From NCBI RefSeq assembly GCF_003477885.1, contig NZ_QUEE01000005.1, positions 255,930 to 319,929 on the forward strand: a stretch of 64,000 nt of DNA, read 5' to 3'. This document shows, in pieces, positions 41,569 through 49,738 of the stretch (positions within the stretch are counted from its first letter, which is position 1; each line of letters begins with the position of its first letter). Both the position numbers and the translations under genes were made by a program. Origin of the DNA: Lachnotalea sp. AF33-28 (GTDB lineage Bacteria > Bacillota > Clostridia > Lachnospirales > Lachnospiraceae). The notes below the pieces were generated by a model. The model saw nothing but the letters and a program-made list of their open reading frames with translations. It made no database searches and had not been told where the DNA came from.

Positions 41569-41600
41569 GGGCGGCGGAGCTGTAAATGGCTCTGCCGCCC
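41569..41600 (+). terminator. Hairpin after the MATE gene
   Basis: GGGCGGCGGAGC (41569-41580) pairs with GCTCTGCCGCCC (41589-41600) with an 8-base loop. No T-run follows; the R4 foldback begins immediately. Confidence 0.6.
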
Positions 41601-41764
41601 TAGAGCGCGTTTTAAAATTCATTTCCGCAATCTGCACGCCCCACATTGCGGTATATTACCTCCAAATTCGGTCAACGTAGCCCGCTACGCCTCCCTCATT
41701 TGGAGGCAATCTCCCACAATGTGTGACGCACATCTTACGGAAAGCAATTTTCAAACACGCCCTA
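41601..41764. repeat. R4-type foldback element, 164 bp
   Basis: Left arm TAGAGCGCGTTTTAAAATT, CATTTCCG, CACATTG and TACCTCCAAAT pairs imperfectly with right arm ATTTGGAGGCAA, CAATGTG, CGGAAAG and AATTTTCAAACACGCCCTA. The apex region contains TCAACGTAGCCCGCTACG, shared with 39758-39974. The right-arm sequence also resembles the stem after tetR (15573-15610). The rest of 41765-41894 shows nothing recognisable. Confidence 0.85.
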
Positions 41765-41894
41765 ATTTATTTTGTGGGTCTTCCGGTATGCATTTCATAG
41801 TGATGAAACACTGTAATGCGATTGGAGTTAAGAGCAGGCTGTAGACAGGATCTGCGGACTCATTCTATAATGATAGAAAGAAGAAAAACAGTAA

Positions 41895-41937
41895 GTACAC
41901 GAAAGTGTGCATAGGTCATCAGGCCGAGGCCGTTGAC
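41895..41937 (+). repeat. R1 leader repeat before the primase-helicase gene (single, diverged unit)
   Basis: Hairpin 1 GTACAC-GAAA-GTGTGC (41895-41910), hairpin 2 GTCATCAGGCC-GAG-GCCGTTGAC (41915-41937), followed by GGAAAGGAG and the ATG 19 bases on. This is the most diverged copy, yet both stems are retained. Confidence 0.78.
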
Positions 41938-41955
41938 AGGGAAAGGAGATCCTGA

Positions 41956-44868
41956 ATGAATGTAGAAGCGTATAATCTGGATTCCCTTAGAAAGCTGATC
42001 AGAGATCTTCAGTCAGAGAATAAGGCACTTAAAATGCTTTTGGAGAAAGCCGGTATCCCATATGCGGAAAGCGAGGCGTTTTTAAGTACACCTAACATGT
42101 CGGAGGAATATGATCCGGATCAGGGAGCCAGAATCAGCCAGCAGTATATTGACCGAAAGCTGGCAACCCAATTCTTTGCTATGTTTTGGGGCAGAGAAGA
42201 TGTGTTTGCTAAGAGGGCGAAGAGCGGCAATTATTATCCCCAGTGCAGTAACCGCTGGAATCCGCTATGCCCGAAGCAAAGGGGAGAAAGGCAGCAGTGC
42301 GAGGAGTGTGCGCATACAAGCTGGACAAAGCTTACGCCGGAACTTCTGATAAAACATTTGACGGGATACCGCGAAGATGGAACGGATGTAATCGGGGTAT
42401 ATCCACTGCTGACTGACGGAACCTGCAGATTTCTTGTATTTGATTTTGATAACCATGAAAAAGAAGCGGAAAAGATGGATTTTGCGAATGAGGATGACGA
42501 ATGGCATGAGGAGGTGGACGCCCTTCGTCTGATATGCAGACAGAACGGAATCGATGCGCTGGTAGAACGGTCCCGCTCCGGCCGGGGCGCGCATGTATGG
42601 ATCTTTTTTCGTAAGGCTGTATCGGCAGAGACGGCAAGACGTTTTGGTTATCTGCTGCTTGATATGGGAGCTTCCACGGTCAATCTGAAATCATTCCGCT
42701 ATTATGACCGGATGTACCCTTCACAGAATGTGGCAAATTCTATCGGAAACCTGATCGCACTGCCTTTGCAGGGACAGGCACTTAAAAACGGAAACAGTGC
42801 TTTTGTAGATGAGAACTGGAATGCGTATCCGGACCAATGGAACGCATTGTTTCGAACGAAAAGACTGTCACAGGAAGAAATAGACCAGTATATAGCGAAA
42901 TGGTCAGGTGAACTCTGTCCTGATAACAAAGATCGCCCCAAACCCTGGAAGCGCTACAACGGTTTTTTCGCATCGGATGTAACCGGTACGTTACATATTG
43001 TGCTGGCAGACGGTGTGTATGTGGATGCTTTAAATTTAAAACCCCGCCTGCAGAATCAGATACGCGGTATGGCGGCATTTGATAATCCCATTTTTTATAA
43101 AAACAGGCGGATGGGTTATTCGAATTATTATAATTTCAGCACCGTCTATTTGGGAACGGATGTGGACGGCTATATTAGAATTCCCAGAGGGCTTTTGGAG
43201 AATGTGGCGGATGAATGCAGGAAAGCGAAGATTGCATTTGAAATAACCGACCATAGAGAAAAAGGCCGTCCAATCCGCGTATCCTTTAAGGGGGAGCTGC
43301 GGGTGCAGCAGGATCTGGCCGCGCAACACCTTCTGACATTTGATAACGGAATATTGAGCGCAGCAACTGCGTTCGGCAAGACTGTGGTTTGCAGCTATCT
43401 GATTGCCAGCAGAAAAGTAAATACACTGATCTTGCTGGAAAGCACAGAACTAATTGCACAGTGGGAAGATGAACTTAATCGGTTTCTGGAGGTTGATGAA
43501 GAACCGCCGAACTACCGGACAAAAACCGGACGTATAAAACAGCGTACAAGCGTTATAGGCACATTAAAGGGCGGAAGGGACACCATGACCGGAATTATCG
43601 ACATTGCTATGATCGGTTCGCTGTATAAAAAAGGAACCTTCCATGAGAACCTGAACGCATATGGGATGATAATCATGGATGAATGCCACCACGCAGCATC
43701 TGCCACGGCGCAGGAAATACTAAAAAGAGTGAATGCAAAGTATGTATACGGTGTATCCGCCACTCCGATGCGAAGCGATAATCTTGAAAAAATTAATTAT
43801 ATGCTTCTGGGACCTGTGAGACACAGATATACGGCTTTGGAGCGGACAGAGGAGCAGGGAATCTCTCATCTTGTTATGCCCAGGTATACGAGGGTCATAG
43901 GCACATCCGAATGCAGGTATGACATAAATGCGGCATATGCCCTTATAAGCGGAAGCACTGTGAGAAACAGCCAGATACTGGAGGATATAAGGGCATGTGT
44001 AAAACAGGGGAGGACACCCGTGGTGCTCACGAGATATAAAGAACACGCGAAGCTGCTTTATGACAGTGTGAAACAGGACGCGGATTATGTCTTCATCCTA
44101 TACGGGGATAATACTGCAAAAGAAAATGAGGCCGTAAGATCTGGACTGAAAGGAGTGCCCCGCAGCAAATCGCTGATATTGGTGGCTGCAGGACAGAAAA
44201 TCGGTGAAGGCTTTGACTTTCCAAGGCTGGATACGCTTATGCTGGCCGCTCCGGTATCATTTGCCGGCAGACTGGAACAGTATGTCGGGCGTTTGAACCG
44301 TGATTATGAAGGGAAAAAGGACGTCATTGTATATGATTATATAGATCCCCATATTCAGAAATTTGACAACATGTATCAGAAACGTCTCCGCACATATAAA
44401 AAGATAGGTTTTCAGGTTGTGACCGATATTGCAGCAGATAAACAGGATGTAAATGCGATTTATGATTCCGGCAATTACACAACAGTTTTTGAACAGGACC
44501 TAATAGAAGCAGAGAAAGAAATCGTGATTTCCAGTCCCGGGTTAACACAGGAAAAAGTCAGCCGCTTTACATATCTGATGAAACCGAGACAGGAGTCAGG
44601 AATCAAAATAACCGTTATTACAGAGGATCCGGAGAACTCTTCCTATGGCAGCGCGGCATTTTCCCATCAGCTGATTGCTCAAATGAAAGAAGCAGGGATT
44701 CAGATAAAAATTGCAGAGGACGAAGCGGAACGCTTTGCAGTTATCGACCAAATGCTGGTGTGGCATGGAGGGATGAATCTATTGGGAAAAGAAGATGTCT
44801 GGGATAATCTCATTAGGGTCAGAGATAGGAAGGCGGCAGCGGAGTTGCTGGAGGCAGGGCTGGGATAA
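41956..44868 (+). CDS. TOTE-type primase-helicase with PLD-like C-terminal domain
   Basis: 970 residues. An N-terminal coiled coil (about 8-32) is followed by a Cys cluster (CSNRWNPLCPKQRG...CEEC) and an archaeo-eukaryotic primase domain with the metal-binding D163-x-D165 pair (VFDFDN) and SRSGRGAHVWIFF. A superfamily 2 helicase follows: motif I TAFGKT (K475), DECH (575-578), VSATPMR, and motif VI EQYVGRLNR. The last about 140 residues look like a phospholipase-D-type domain (FAVIDQMLVWHGGMNLLGK). Such proteins are described from TOTE conflict systems, thought to act in defence or mobile-element conflict. Here it stands alone with its own leader. Activity on DNA is inferred. Confidence 0.85.
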   Translation: MNVEAYNLDSLRKLIRDLQSENKALKMLLEKAGIPYAESEAFLSTPNMSEEYDPDQGARISQQYIDRKLATQFFAMFWGREDVFAKRAKSGNYYPQCSNRWNPLCPKQRGERQQCEECAHTSWTKLTPELLIKHLTGYREDGTDVIGVYPLLTDGTCRFLVFDFDNHEKEAEKMDFANEDDEWHEEVDALRLICRQNGIDALVERSRSGRGAHVWIFFRKAVSAETARRFGYLLLDMGASTVNLKSFRYYDRMYPSQNVANSIGNLIALPLQGQALKNGNSAFVDENWNAYPDQWNALFRTKRLSQEEIDQYIAKWSGELCPDNKDRPKPWKRYNGFFASDVTGTLHIVLADGVYVDALNLKPRLQNQIRGMAAFDNPIFYKNRRMGYSNYYNFSTVYLGTDVDGYIRIPRGLLENVADECRKAKIAFEITDHREKGRPIRVSFKGELRVQQDLAAQHLLTFDNGILSAATAFGKTVVCSYLIASRKVNTLILLESTELIAQWEDELNRFLEVDEEPPNYRTKTGRIKQRTSVIGTLKGGRDTMTGIIDIAMIGSLYKKGTFHENLNAYGMIIMDECHHAASATAQEILKRVNAKYVYGVSATPMRSDNLEKINYMLLGPVRHRYTALERTEEQGISHLVMPRYTRVIGTSECRYDINAAYALISGSTVRNSQILEDIRACVKQGRTPVVLTRYKEHAKLLYDSVKQDADYVFILYGDNTAKENEAVRSGLKGVPRSKSLILVAAGQKIGEGFDFPRLDTLMLAAPVSFAGRLEQYVGRLNRDYEGKKDVIVYDYIDPHIQKFDNMYQKRLRTYKKIGFQVVTDIAADKQDVNAIYDSGNYTTVFEQDLIEAEKEIVISSPGLTQEKVSRFTYLMKPRQESGIKITVITEDPENSSYGSAAFSHQLIAQMKEAGIQIKIAEDEAERFAVIDQMLVWHGGMNLLGKEDVWDNLIRVRDRKAAAELLEAGLG

Positions 44869-45025
44869 AGCAGATGCGTAGGGGACGGCTAATGGATGCT
44901 ATTTGCATCAGTAATATACTATTCAAGGAATGATGAGGAGAATAAGAAGCGATGCTTGCAAATTACCGGTATCGGCAATAAAACGATGAAAACAAAAAGC
45001 GAATATATTAAAATTGCCGATAGTG

Positions 45026-45034
45026 TGGTATACT
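45026..45034 (+). promoter_or_regulatory. Extended -10 promoter before the Fic gene
   Basis: TG-G-TATACT at 45026-45034 is a good extended -10 box; the -35 region (ATTAAA) is poor. It lies 136 bases before the fic start. The rest of 44869-45169 contains only a small hairpin (GATGCTATTTGCATC) and nothing else that I can identify. Confidence 0.45.
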
Positions 45035-45169
45035 AGGTATAAAGGCTGCGGATATGTTTGTAATGGGCTGCTTGAATAAACTCGATGTTAAAATTATAAA
45101 AGTCTTGCCATGATTCATAAATATCTTTTTGAGGAAAATAGTATTGACCACATAGGCGGAGGATATCAG

Positions 45170-46060
45170 ATGCGTTACCTTTCTGTTACAGAAACAGCAA
45201 AAAAATGGAGTATATCAGAACGAAGCGTTCGCAATTATTGCGCTCATGGGCGTGTACCGGGCGCTTTCCTTATCGGAAAGACCTGGACGATTCCGGAAAA
45301 TGCAGAGAAGCCGGAACGCTCCAATAAGAAAAAAGAACAGCCGACAACATTGTTGGATATTTTGCAGGATGAAAAAGCAAATAAATATTTCGGCGGTATT
45401 TATCATAAGACACAGATTGATTTGACATACAACTCTAATCATATCGAAGGCAGCCGTTTGACACACGATCAGACTAGATATATTTTCGAAACGAATACGA
45501 TCGGTGTGGAGAATGAAGTGCTGAATGTGGATGATGTGATTGAAACATCAAATCACTTCCGTTGTATTGATATAATTATTGACAATGCGAAAGCAGCATT
45601 GACGGAAAAATTTATTAAAGAACTTCATTCTATTTTGAAAACAGGAACCAGCGATTCAAGAAAAGATTGGTTTGCTGTTGGCGACTATAAAAAGATGCCG
45701 AACGAAGTCGGCGGAATGGAAACTGCCCTTCCAGAAGATGTTGCCGATAGAATGAAGGAAATACTTACAGAGTACAATTCCAAAGAAGAGAAGACTCTGG
45801 AAGATATTCTGGATTTTCATGTGAAATTTGAGAGAATACATCCATTTCAAGATGGCAACGGTCGAGTTGGCAGACTGATTATGTTTAAGGAATGCCTGAA
45901 TTATAATATTGTTCCGTTCATTATTGATGATAATTTGAAGCTGTTCTATTATCGCGGTTTGAAAGAATGGAATAATGAAAAAGGTTATTTGACGGATACC
46001 TGTTTGACGGCGCAGGACAAATATAAAACGTATTTGGATTATTTCAGAATTGTGTATTAA
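45170..46060 (+). CDS. Fic-domain AMPylase-type protein with N-terminal helix-turn-helix
   Basis: 296 residues from ATG 45170 (GCGGAGG upstream). Residues 1-45 form a MerR/excisionase-like helix-turn-helix (TETAKKWSISERSVRNYCAH). SNHIEG at 89-94 fits the inhibitory-helix motif (S/T)xxxE(G/N), placed N-terminal to the catalytic core as in class II Fic proteins. The Fic motif HPFQDGNGRVGR has catalytic H224. The protein should transfer AMP (or another NMP) to a target protein and be auto-inhibited. The DNA-binding part suggests autoregulation. The target is unknown. Confidence 0.9.
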   Translation: MRYLSVTETAKKWSISERSVRNYCAHGRVPGAFLIGKTWTIPENAEKPERSNKKKEQPTTLLDILQDEKANKYFGGIYHKTQIDLTYNSNHIEGSRLTHDQTRYIFETNTIGVENEVLNVDDVIETSNHFRCIDIIIDNAKAALTEKFIKELHSILKTGTSDSRKDWFAVGDYKKMPNEVGGMETALPEDVADRMKEILTEYNSKEEKTLEDILDFHVKFERIHPFQDGNGRVGRLIMFKECLNYNIVPFIIDDNLKLFYYRGLKEWNNEKGYLTDTCLTAQDKYKTYLDYFRIVY

Positions 46061-46079
46061 AAAGGAAGGACTTGCAAGT

Positions 46080-46154
46080 ATGTCAGAGGCAAAGAACTGG
46101 CAGTTTGAGCTTGAAGCATATATTAAACAGGGCGAACCAGGAGGAAAAGAATAA
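46080..46154 (+). pseudogene. 24-codon remnant resembling the start of a Fic/VbhA-type protein
   Basis: ATG after GGAAGGA; reads MSEAKNWQFELEAYIKQGEP then GGKE-stop. W-x-x-E-L-E-x-Y-I-x-Q-G-E-P is, from memory, the opening of certain Fic or VbhA-antitoxin proteins, which then continue for over 100 residues. Here it stops and abuts the next start codon directly. It is either a relic or a small peptide. The family link is uncertain. Confidence 0.4.
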
Positions 46155-46329
46155 ATGAAAAGAGAAATGACAATCCCTGCGTTGAAGAAGAGATTGGCAG
46201 AGTTAGAGAGAAAAGAACTGGAAAAAATGCTGTGCGATGTATATAAAAATTGTGATCAGGCAGAACAGATGTTGAATCTTACCCTGCTAGATGAAACGTA
46301 TGGAAAAAAACTGTTAGAACAGTATCAGG
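46155..46329 (+). pseudogene. DUF6155 gene, 5' half (interrupted by the integrative element)
   Basis: Codons 1-58 give MKREMTIPALKKRLAELERK and MLCDVYKNCDQAEQML, the helical N-terminus of DUF6155 proteins. After CAG (46326-46328) the sequence enters the element; the frame then runs on for 31 foreign codons to 46424. The 3' half lies at 63232-63606. Joining 46329 to 63233 restores a continuous 182-codon frame (E-Q-Y-Q-E-K-L-D-K-I). The function of DUF6155 is unknown. Confidence 0.85.
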
Positions 46330-46398
46330 TGATATATGCTCTAAGTGACTTCTTAATCATGATTGTGTCATGGTTAGTGAAGCAATCACTTAGAGCAT
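46328..46398. other. Left end of the element (attL) with 13-bp inverted repeat
   Basis: The crossover dinucleotide GG (46328-46329) is followed seven bases later by ATGCTCTAAGTGA (46336-46348), with a perfect inverted copy TCACTTAGAGCAT at 46386-46398, just before the recombinase ribosome site. The repeat may bind recombinase or regulate its expression. Confidence 0.75.
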
Positions 46399-46420
46399 TT
46401 TTGTTTCAGGAGGTACAGCT

Positions 46421-48292
46421 ATGAGAAACGAAAAAATTACCCCACTGTACGAGCGCCTGAGCCGGGACGATGAGTTACAGGGCGAGAGCAATTCCATTTC
46501 CAATCAAAAGCAGATGTTAGAGGATTTTGCCCGCCGGAATGGGCTGCCAAACCCTACGCACTTTACCGATGATGGTATCTCAGGTACCCGTTTTGACCGT
46601 CCCGGATTTTTGGCGATGATGGAGGAAGTGGAGGCAGGGCGTGTAGAGGCAATCGTCATCAAGGACATGAGCCGGTTGGGGCGCGACTATCTAAAGGTCG
46701 GTCAAGTTATGGAGGTTTTGCGGCAGCGCGGAGTTCGGCTGATTGCGATCAATGATGGTGTGGACAGTCTGAAAGGTGATGACGATTTTACCCCGTTCCG
46801 CAACATCATGAATGAATTTTACGCCCGTGATACCAGCCGGAAAATCCGCTCTGTGTTTAAGTCAAAAGGCATGAGCGGTAAGCACCTGACAGGCACCGTG
46901 ATTTACGGCTACTTGTGGGATGAAAACCGGGAACATTGGCTGGTAGATGAGGAAGCCGCCGAAGTGGTACGCCGTATCTTTTCCCTTACGCTGGAGGGAT
47001 ATGGGCCTTATCAGATCGCCTACAAATTATCCGCAGACCGGATTGAAATTCCTGTCGTACACCTTGCTCGCTTCAACGAGGGTGTGAACCGTTCAAAGCC
47101 GGTCAAAGACCCCTATGGATGGGGATCATCTACCATCGTGAATATTTTGAAAAAACGAGAGTATTTGGGGCACACCATCAATTTCAAGACCCGCAAGCAC
47201 TTTAAGGACAAGAAAAGCCACTATGTTTCTGAGGACGAGTGGACGATCTTTGAGAATACCCATGAAGCCATTATCGACCAGCAGACCTTTGATCTGGTGC
47301 AGAAAATCCGCAGCAATGTACGGCGTTATCCAAACGGCTGGGGCGAAGCGGCTTCCCTCACAGGCTTGCTCTATTGTGCCGATTGTGGCAGCAAGATGTA
47401 TGTCCACCGCACCAACAATGGCAAGCGGATTTCTCAATATACCTGTTCCAATTATACCAAAGTTCCGTGTGGGACACTATGCCCTACACAACACCGTATC
47501 AATGAGAGTGCTGTTCTGACATTGGTTTCCGACACGCTCCGGGCTATCGCTGAATATTCCAGAAATGATCGGACGGAATTTATTCACACCGTTCAGGAAA
47601 CGCAGGTTGCCCAACAGAGTGCCGATATAGCGAAAAAGCGCAGGCGTCTGGCCGCTGCTCAAAAGAGAGCCGGAGAACTGGAAAAACTGATTTGCAAAAT
47701 CTATGAGGACAACGCCCTCGGCAAACTGCCGGATGCACGATATAGGGCGCTTGATGCACAGTATGCCAAAGAGCAGGACGCACTTGAGATTGAAATTGCG
47801 GAGCTGGAAAAGGCTGTTACCGGCTACGAACAGAGCCAGAAATCAGCGGAGAAATTTATAGCCCTGATTGATAAGTACGAGAATTTTGACACTCTGACAA
47901 ACACCATGCTCAACGAGTTTGTAGAGAAAATCCTTGTCCACGAACGCGCCCGAAAAGGCAGCCAGGACACCACGCAGGAAATTGAAATCTACTTCAATTT
48001 TTTAGGACGCTACATCCCACCATCTTTACAGCCGGTTCCTTTAACCCCGGAGGAACAGGAAGAACTGCGAAAAAAAGAAGAACGCAAGGACAGGCTTCAT
48101 CAGAACTATTTGAAGCGGAAAGCCAGCGGCGCACAAAAACGGTATGAGGACAAAATCAAGGCGAAGAAAAAAGCGGAAATGGACGCTAAGAAAGCCTTGA
48201 TCCGGGCTGAGAATATGAAAAAAGGTATTTTTTCTACTGTCGGGCAGCTGCCGAAAGAAGAACCGCGCAAAGCAACCAGCGCAGCAGTCTAA
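46421..48292 (+). CDS. Large serine recombinase (TnpX type)
   Basis: 623 residues. The N-terminal resolvase domain has the catalytic S14 in YERLSRDDE and the conserved DGISGTRFDRPGF and KDMSRLGRDYL. The recombinase domain follows (about 165-280). A zinc ribbon comes next (CADCGSKM...CSNY...CGTLC) and then a coiled coil at about 400-460. The C-terminus is charged. The start follows CAGGAGG. It catalyses integration and excision through a two-base crossover; here the core appears to be GG. It lies at the left end of the element and reads inward. The length is normal. Confidence 0.93.
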   Translation: MRNEKITPLYERLSRDDELQGESNSISNQKQMLEDFARRNGLPNPTHFTDDGISGTRFDRPGFLAMMEEVEAGRVEAIVIKDMSRLGRDYLKVGQVMEVLRQRGVRLIAINDGVDSLKGDDDFTPFRNIMNEFYARDTSRKIRSVFKSKGMSGKHLTGTVIYGYLWDENREHWLVDEEAAEVVRRIFSLTLEGYGPYQIAYKLSADRIEIPVVHLARFNEGVNRSKPVKDPYGWGSSTIVNILKKREYLGHTINFKTRKHFKDKKSHYVSEDEWTIFENTHEAIIDQQTFDLVQKIRSNVRRYPNGWGEAASLTGLLYCADCGSKMYVHRTNNGKRISQYTCSNYTKVPCGTLCPTQHRINESAVLTLVSDTLRAIAEYSRNDRTEFIHTVQETQVAQQSADIAKKRRRLAAAQKRAGELEKLICKIYEDNALGKLPDARYRALDAQYAKEQDALEIEIAELEKAVTGYEQSQKSAEKFIALIDKYENFDTLTNTMLNEFVEKILVHERARKGSQDTTQEIEIYFNFLGRYIPPSLQPVPLTPEEQEELRKKEERKDRLHQNYLKRKASGAQKRYEDKIKAKKKAEMDAKKALIRAENMKKGIFSTVGQLPKEEPRKATSAAV

Positions 48293-48318
48293 TCATCATG
48301 GAGCAAAGGAGAATGAAT

Positions 48319-48672
48319 ATGAGTAAGTTGACTTACATTCGTTGTGGAGATTATGATATACCCAACCTAAAACTTTCTGTGCAGCCGGAAACTTCTATCG
48401 GCAAGTACGGCAGGATGCGAAAATCCTACCTGAAGGAACATCGTCCTATTCTCTACAACCAACTGCTGATGAGCGAGAAGTTGTATCCACACCTGTTAGA
48501 GATTGACCGGACAGCGCAGGAGCGCATGGACACCATGCTGCCTCACATGATGGAGACTGCGGGTGTCACGGAAGAACTGAAAGCCTGTGATCCTATGCGC
48601 TGGGTAGGACTGATGAACACATTAACGGCACAGATTGAGGAAATTTTAATCAGGGAACTGATTTGCAGCTGA
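48319..48672 (+). CDS. Transposon-encoded protein TnpV
   Basis: 117 residues from ATG 48319, placed by AAAGGAG at 48306-48312. LTYIRCGDYDIPNLKLS and GRMRKSYLKEHRPILYNQLL are typical of TnpV. It is found beside the serine recombinase in many clostridial elements; a biochemical role is not established. Confidence 0.85.
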   Translation: MSKLTYIRCGDYDIPNLKLSVQPETSIGKYGRMRKSYLKEHRPILYNQLLMSEKLYPHLLEIDRTAQERMDTMLPHMMETAGVTEELKACDPMRWVGLMNTLTAQIEEILIRELICS

Positions 48673-48688
48673 ATGGGAGGTGTGGGAA

Positions 48689-48988
48689 ATGCTGACCTTT
48701 GAAAAGGTTCTGGAAGTGTTTCAGGCATATCTGGATGATGATCCTCTGTATGAGGTGGTGCAGACCAGCCACGGTTATACATTGATGGCATGGGAACCTC
48801 ACCGGAATGACTGGTACAGCGCCGAAATACAGAAAACTCCGGAGGATTTGCGAAACGCCTTGCTGGATACATACGCCAACTTTCTGGAAGATAAGATTAC
48901 CGGAAATGACCGCGATCTGACTGTGACAGAAACCGGAGAAATCCAGCAGAGGTGCCGGGAACTTTGGGAAAAGTGCCGGGAAACTTGA
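48689..48988 (+). CDS. Conserved element protein of unknown function
   Basis: 99 residues from ATG 48689 after GGGAGG. Acidic N-terminus (EKVLEVFQAYLDDDPLYEVV) and TLMAWEPHRNDWYSAEI. No membrane helix or recognised motif. It probably belongs to the recombinase-TnpV transcript, since the gap is only 16 bases. Confidence 0.65.
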   Translation: MLTFEKVLEVFQAYLDDDPLYEVVQTSHGYTLMAWEPHRNDWYSAEIQKTPEDLRNALLDTYANFLEDKITGNDRDLTVTETGEIQQRCRELWEKCRET

Positions 48989-49015
48989 TATAGAAACGCT
49001 AGAAGGAGGCCGCGA

Positions 49016-49384
49016 TTATGCGTCCTCCTTCTGCTTCGCAGTCTGTTCCATTTTGAGCGCCCCGTCTATGGCACCTTCGATAATCGGCAGGTATTGTTCA
49101 GGACAGAGCTTCAGCTTGTGGCTGACCCGCTGTCGCTGATCGCTTTCTTCCCGCATGATCTCCGGGTTAAAATATCGCTCTACGGGAAGTCCGCAGACCT
49201 TAATCAACTGGATCATCACGGGCAGGCTCGGAATCGCACCTTGATTTTCAATGTTGGCAAGATACCGCCATTCAATCCCAACCATTTCTGCCAATGTTTT
49301 TCGTGCCAGACGCTTTGCCTCTCGTGCGGCTTTGACATCTGCGCCGAAGGTTTCAAAACCGGGACAATCTTCAACTTTCGCCAT
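49016..49384 (-). CDS. XRE-family transcriptional regulator
   Basis: 122 residues. The helix-turn-helix is at about 14-68 (REAKRLARKTLAEMVGIEWR, then IPSLPVMIQLIKVCGLPVER). The C-terminal part is helical. It is divergent from the 49529 operon across a 144-base region with a strong promoter, and is the likely repressor of that operon. Confidence 0.88.
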   Translation of the reverse strand: MAKVEDCPGFETFGADVKAAREAKRLARKTLAEMVGIEWRYLANIENQGAIPSLPVMIQLIKVCGLPVERYFNPEIMREESDQRQRVSHKLKLCPEQYLPIIEGAIDGALKMEQTAKQKEDA

Positions 49385-49479
49385 ATAACATCACCCAGTT
49401 ACATTGTATAATTCATACTTTGCCTGCGGAATGTTGCTATATGTAGGTTGGTTGAAGTTTATAATTCACATTCCGTTTC

Positions 49480-49508
49480 TTGCATTGTTCGAGAAAGAGA
49501 ACTATAAT
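49480..49508 (+). promoter_or_regulatory. Sigma-A promoter of the 49529-54720 operon
   Basis: TTGCAT (49480-49485), 17-base spacer, TATAAT (49503-49508). The start codon of the small regulator is 21 bases further on, so the leader is very short. Confidence 0.75.
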
Positions 49509-49528
49509 GTACTCTGTGGAGGTGCGAA

Positions 49529-49738
49529 ATGGACTATATAACATTGAAAGAGGCCGCCGAGAAATGGGGCGTGACACCTCGTAGGGTAAATTATTATTGT
49601 GCCGGAGGGCGTATCCCCGGCGCTGTGAAAATGGCGAGTATTTGGCTGCTCCCTAAAACTGCGGAGAAGCCGCTTGATGGCCGGACAAAACAAGGAAAGG
49701 AACTAAAAAATGCAAAGGATACTTTATGTAGAAGATGA
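49529..49738 (+). CDS. Small MerR/excisionase-like DNA-binding protein
   Basis: 69 residues, GGAGG upstream. TLKEAAEKWGVTPRRVNYYC followed by GRIPGAVKMASIWLLPKTAE is a winged helix-turn-helix. It closely resembles residues 1-48 of the Fic protein at 45170. It overlaps the response regulator start by 29 bases. A role as excisionase or as regulator of the operon is possible; the sequence does not decide. Confidence 0.75.
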   Translation: MDYITLKEAAEKWGVTPRRVNYYCAGGRIPGAVKMASIWLLPKTAEKPLDGRTKQGKELKNAKDTLCRR

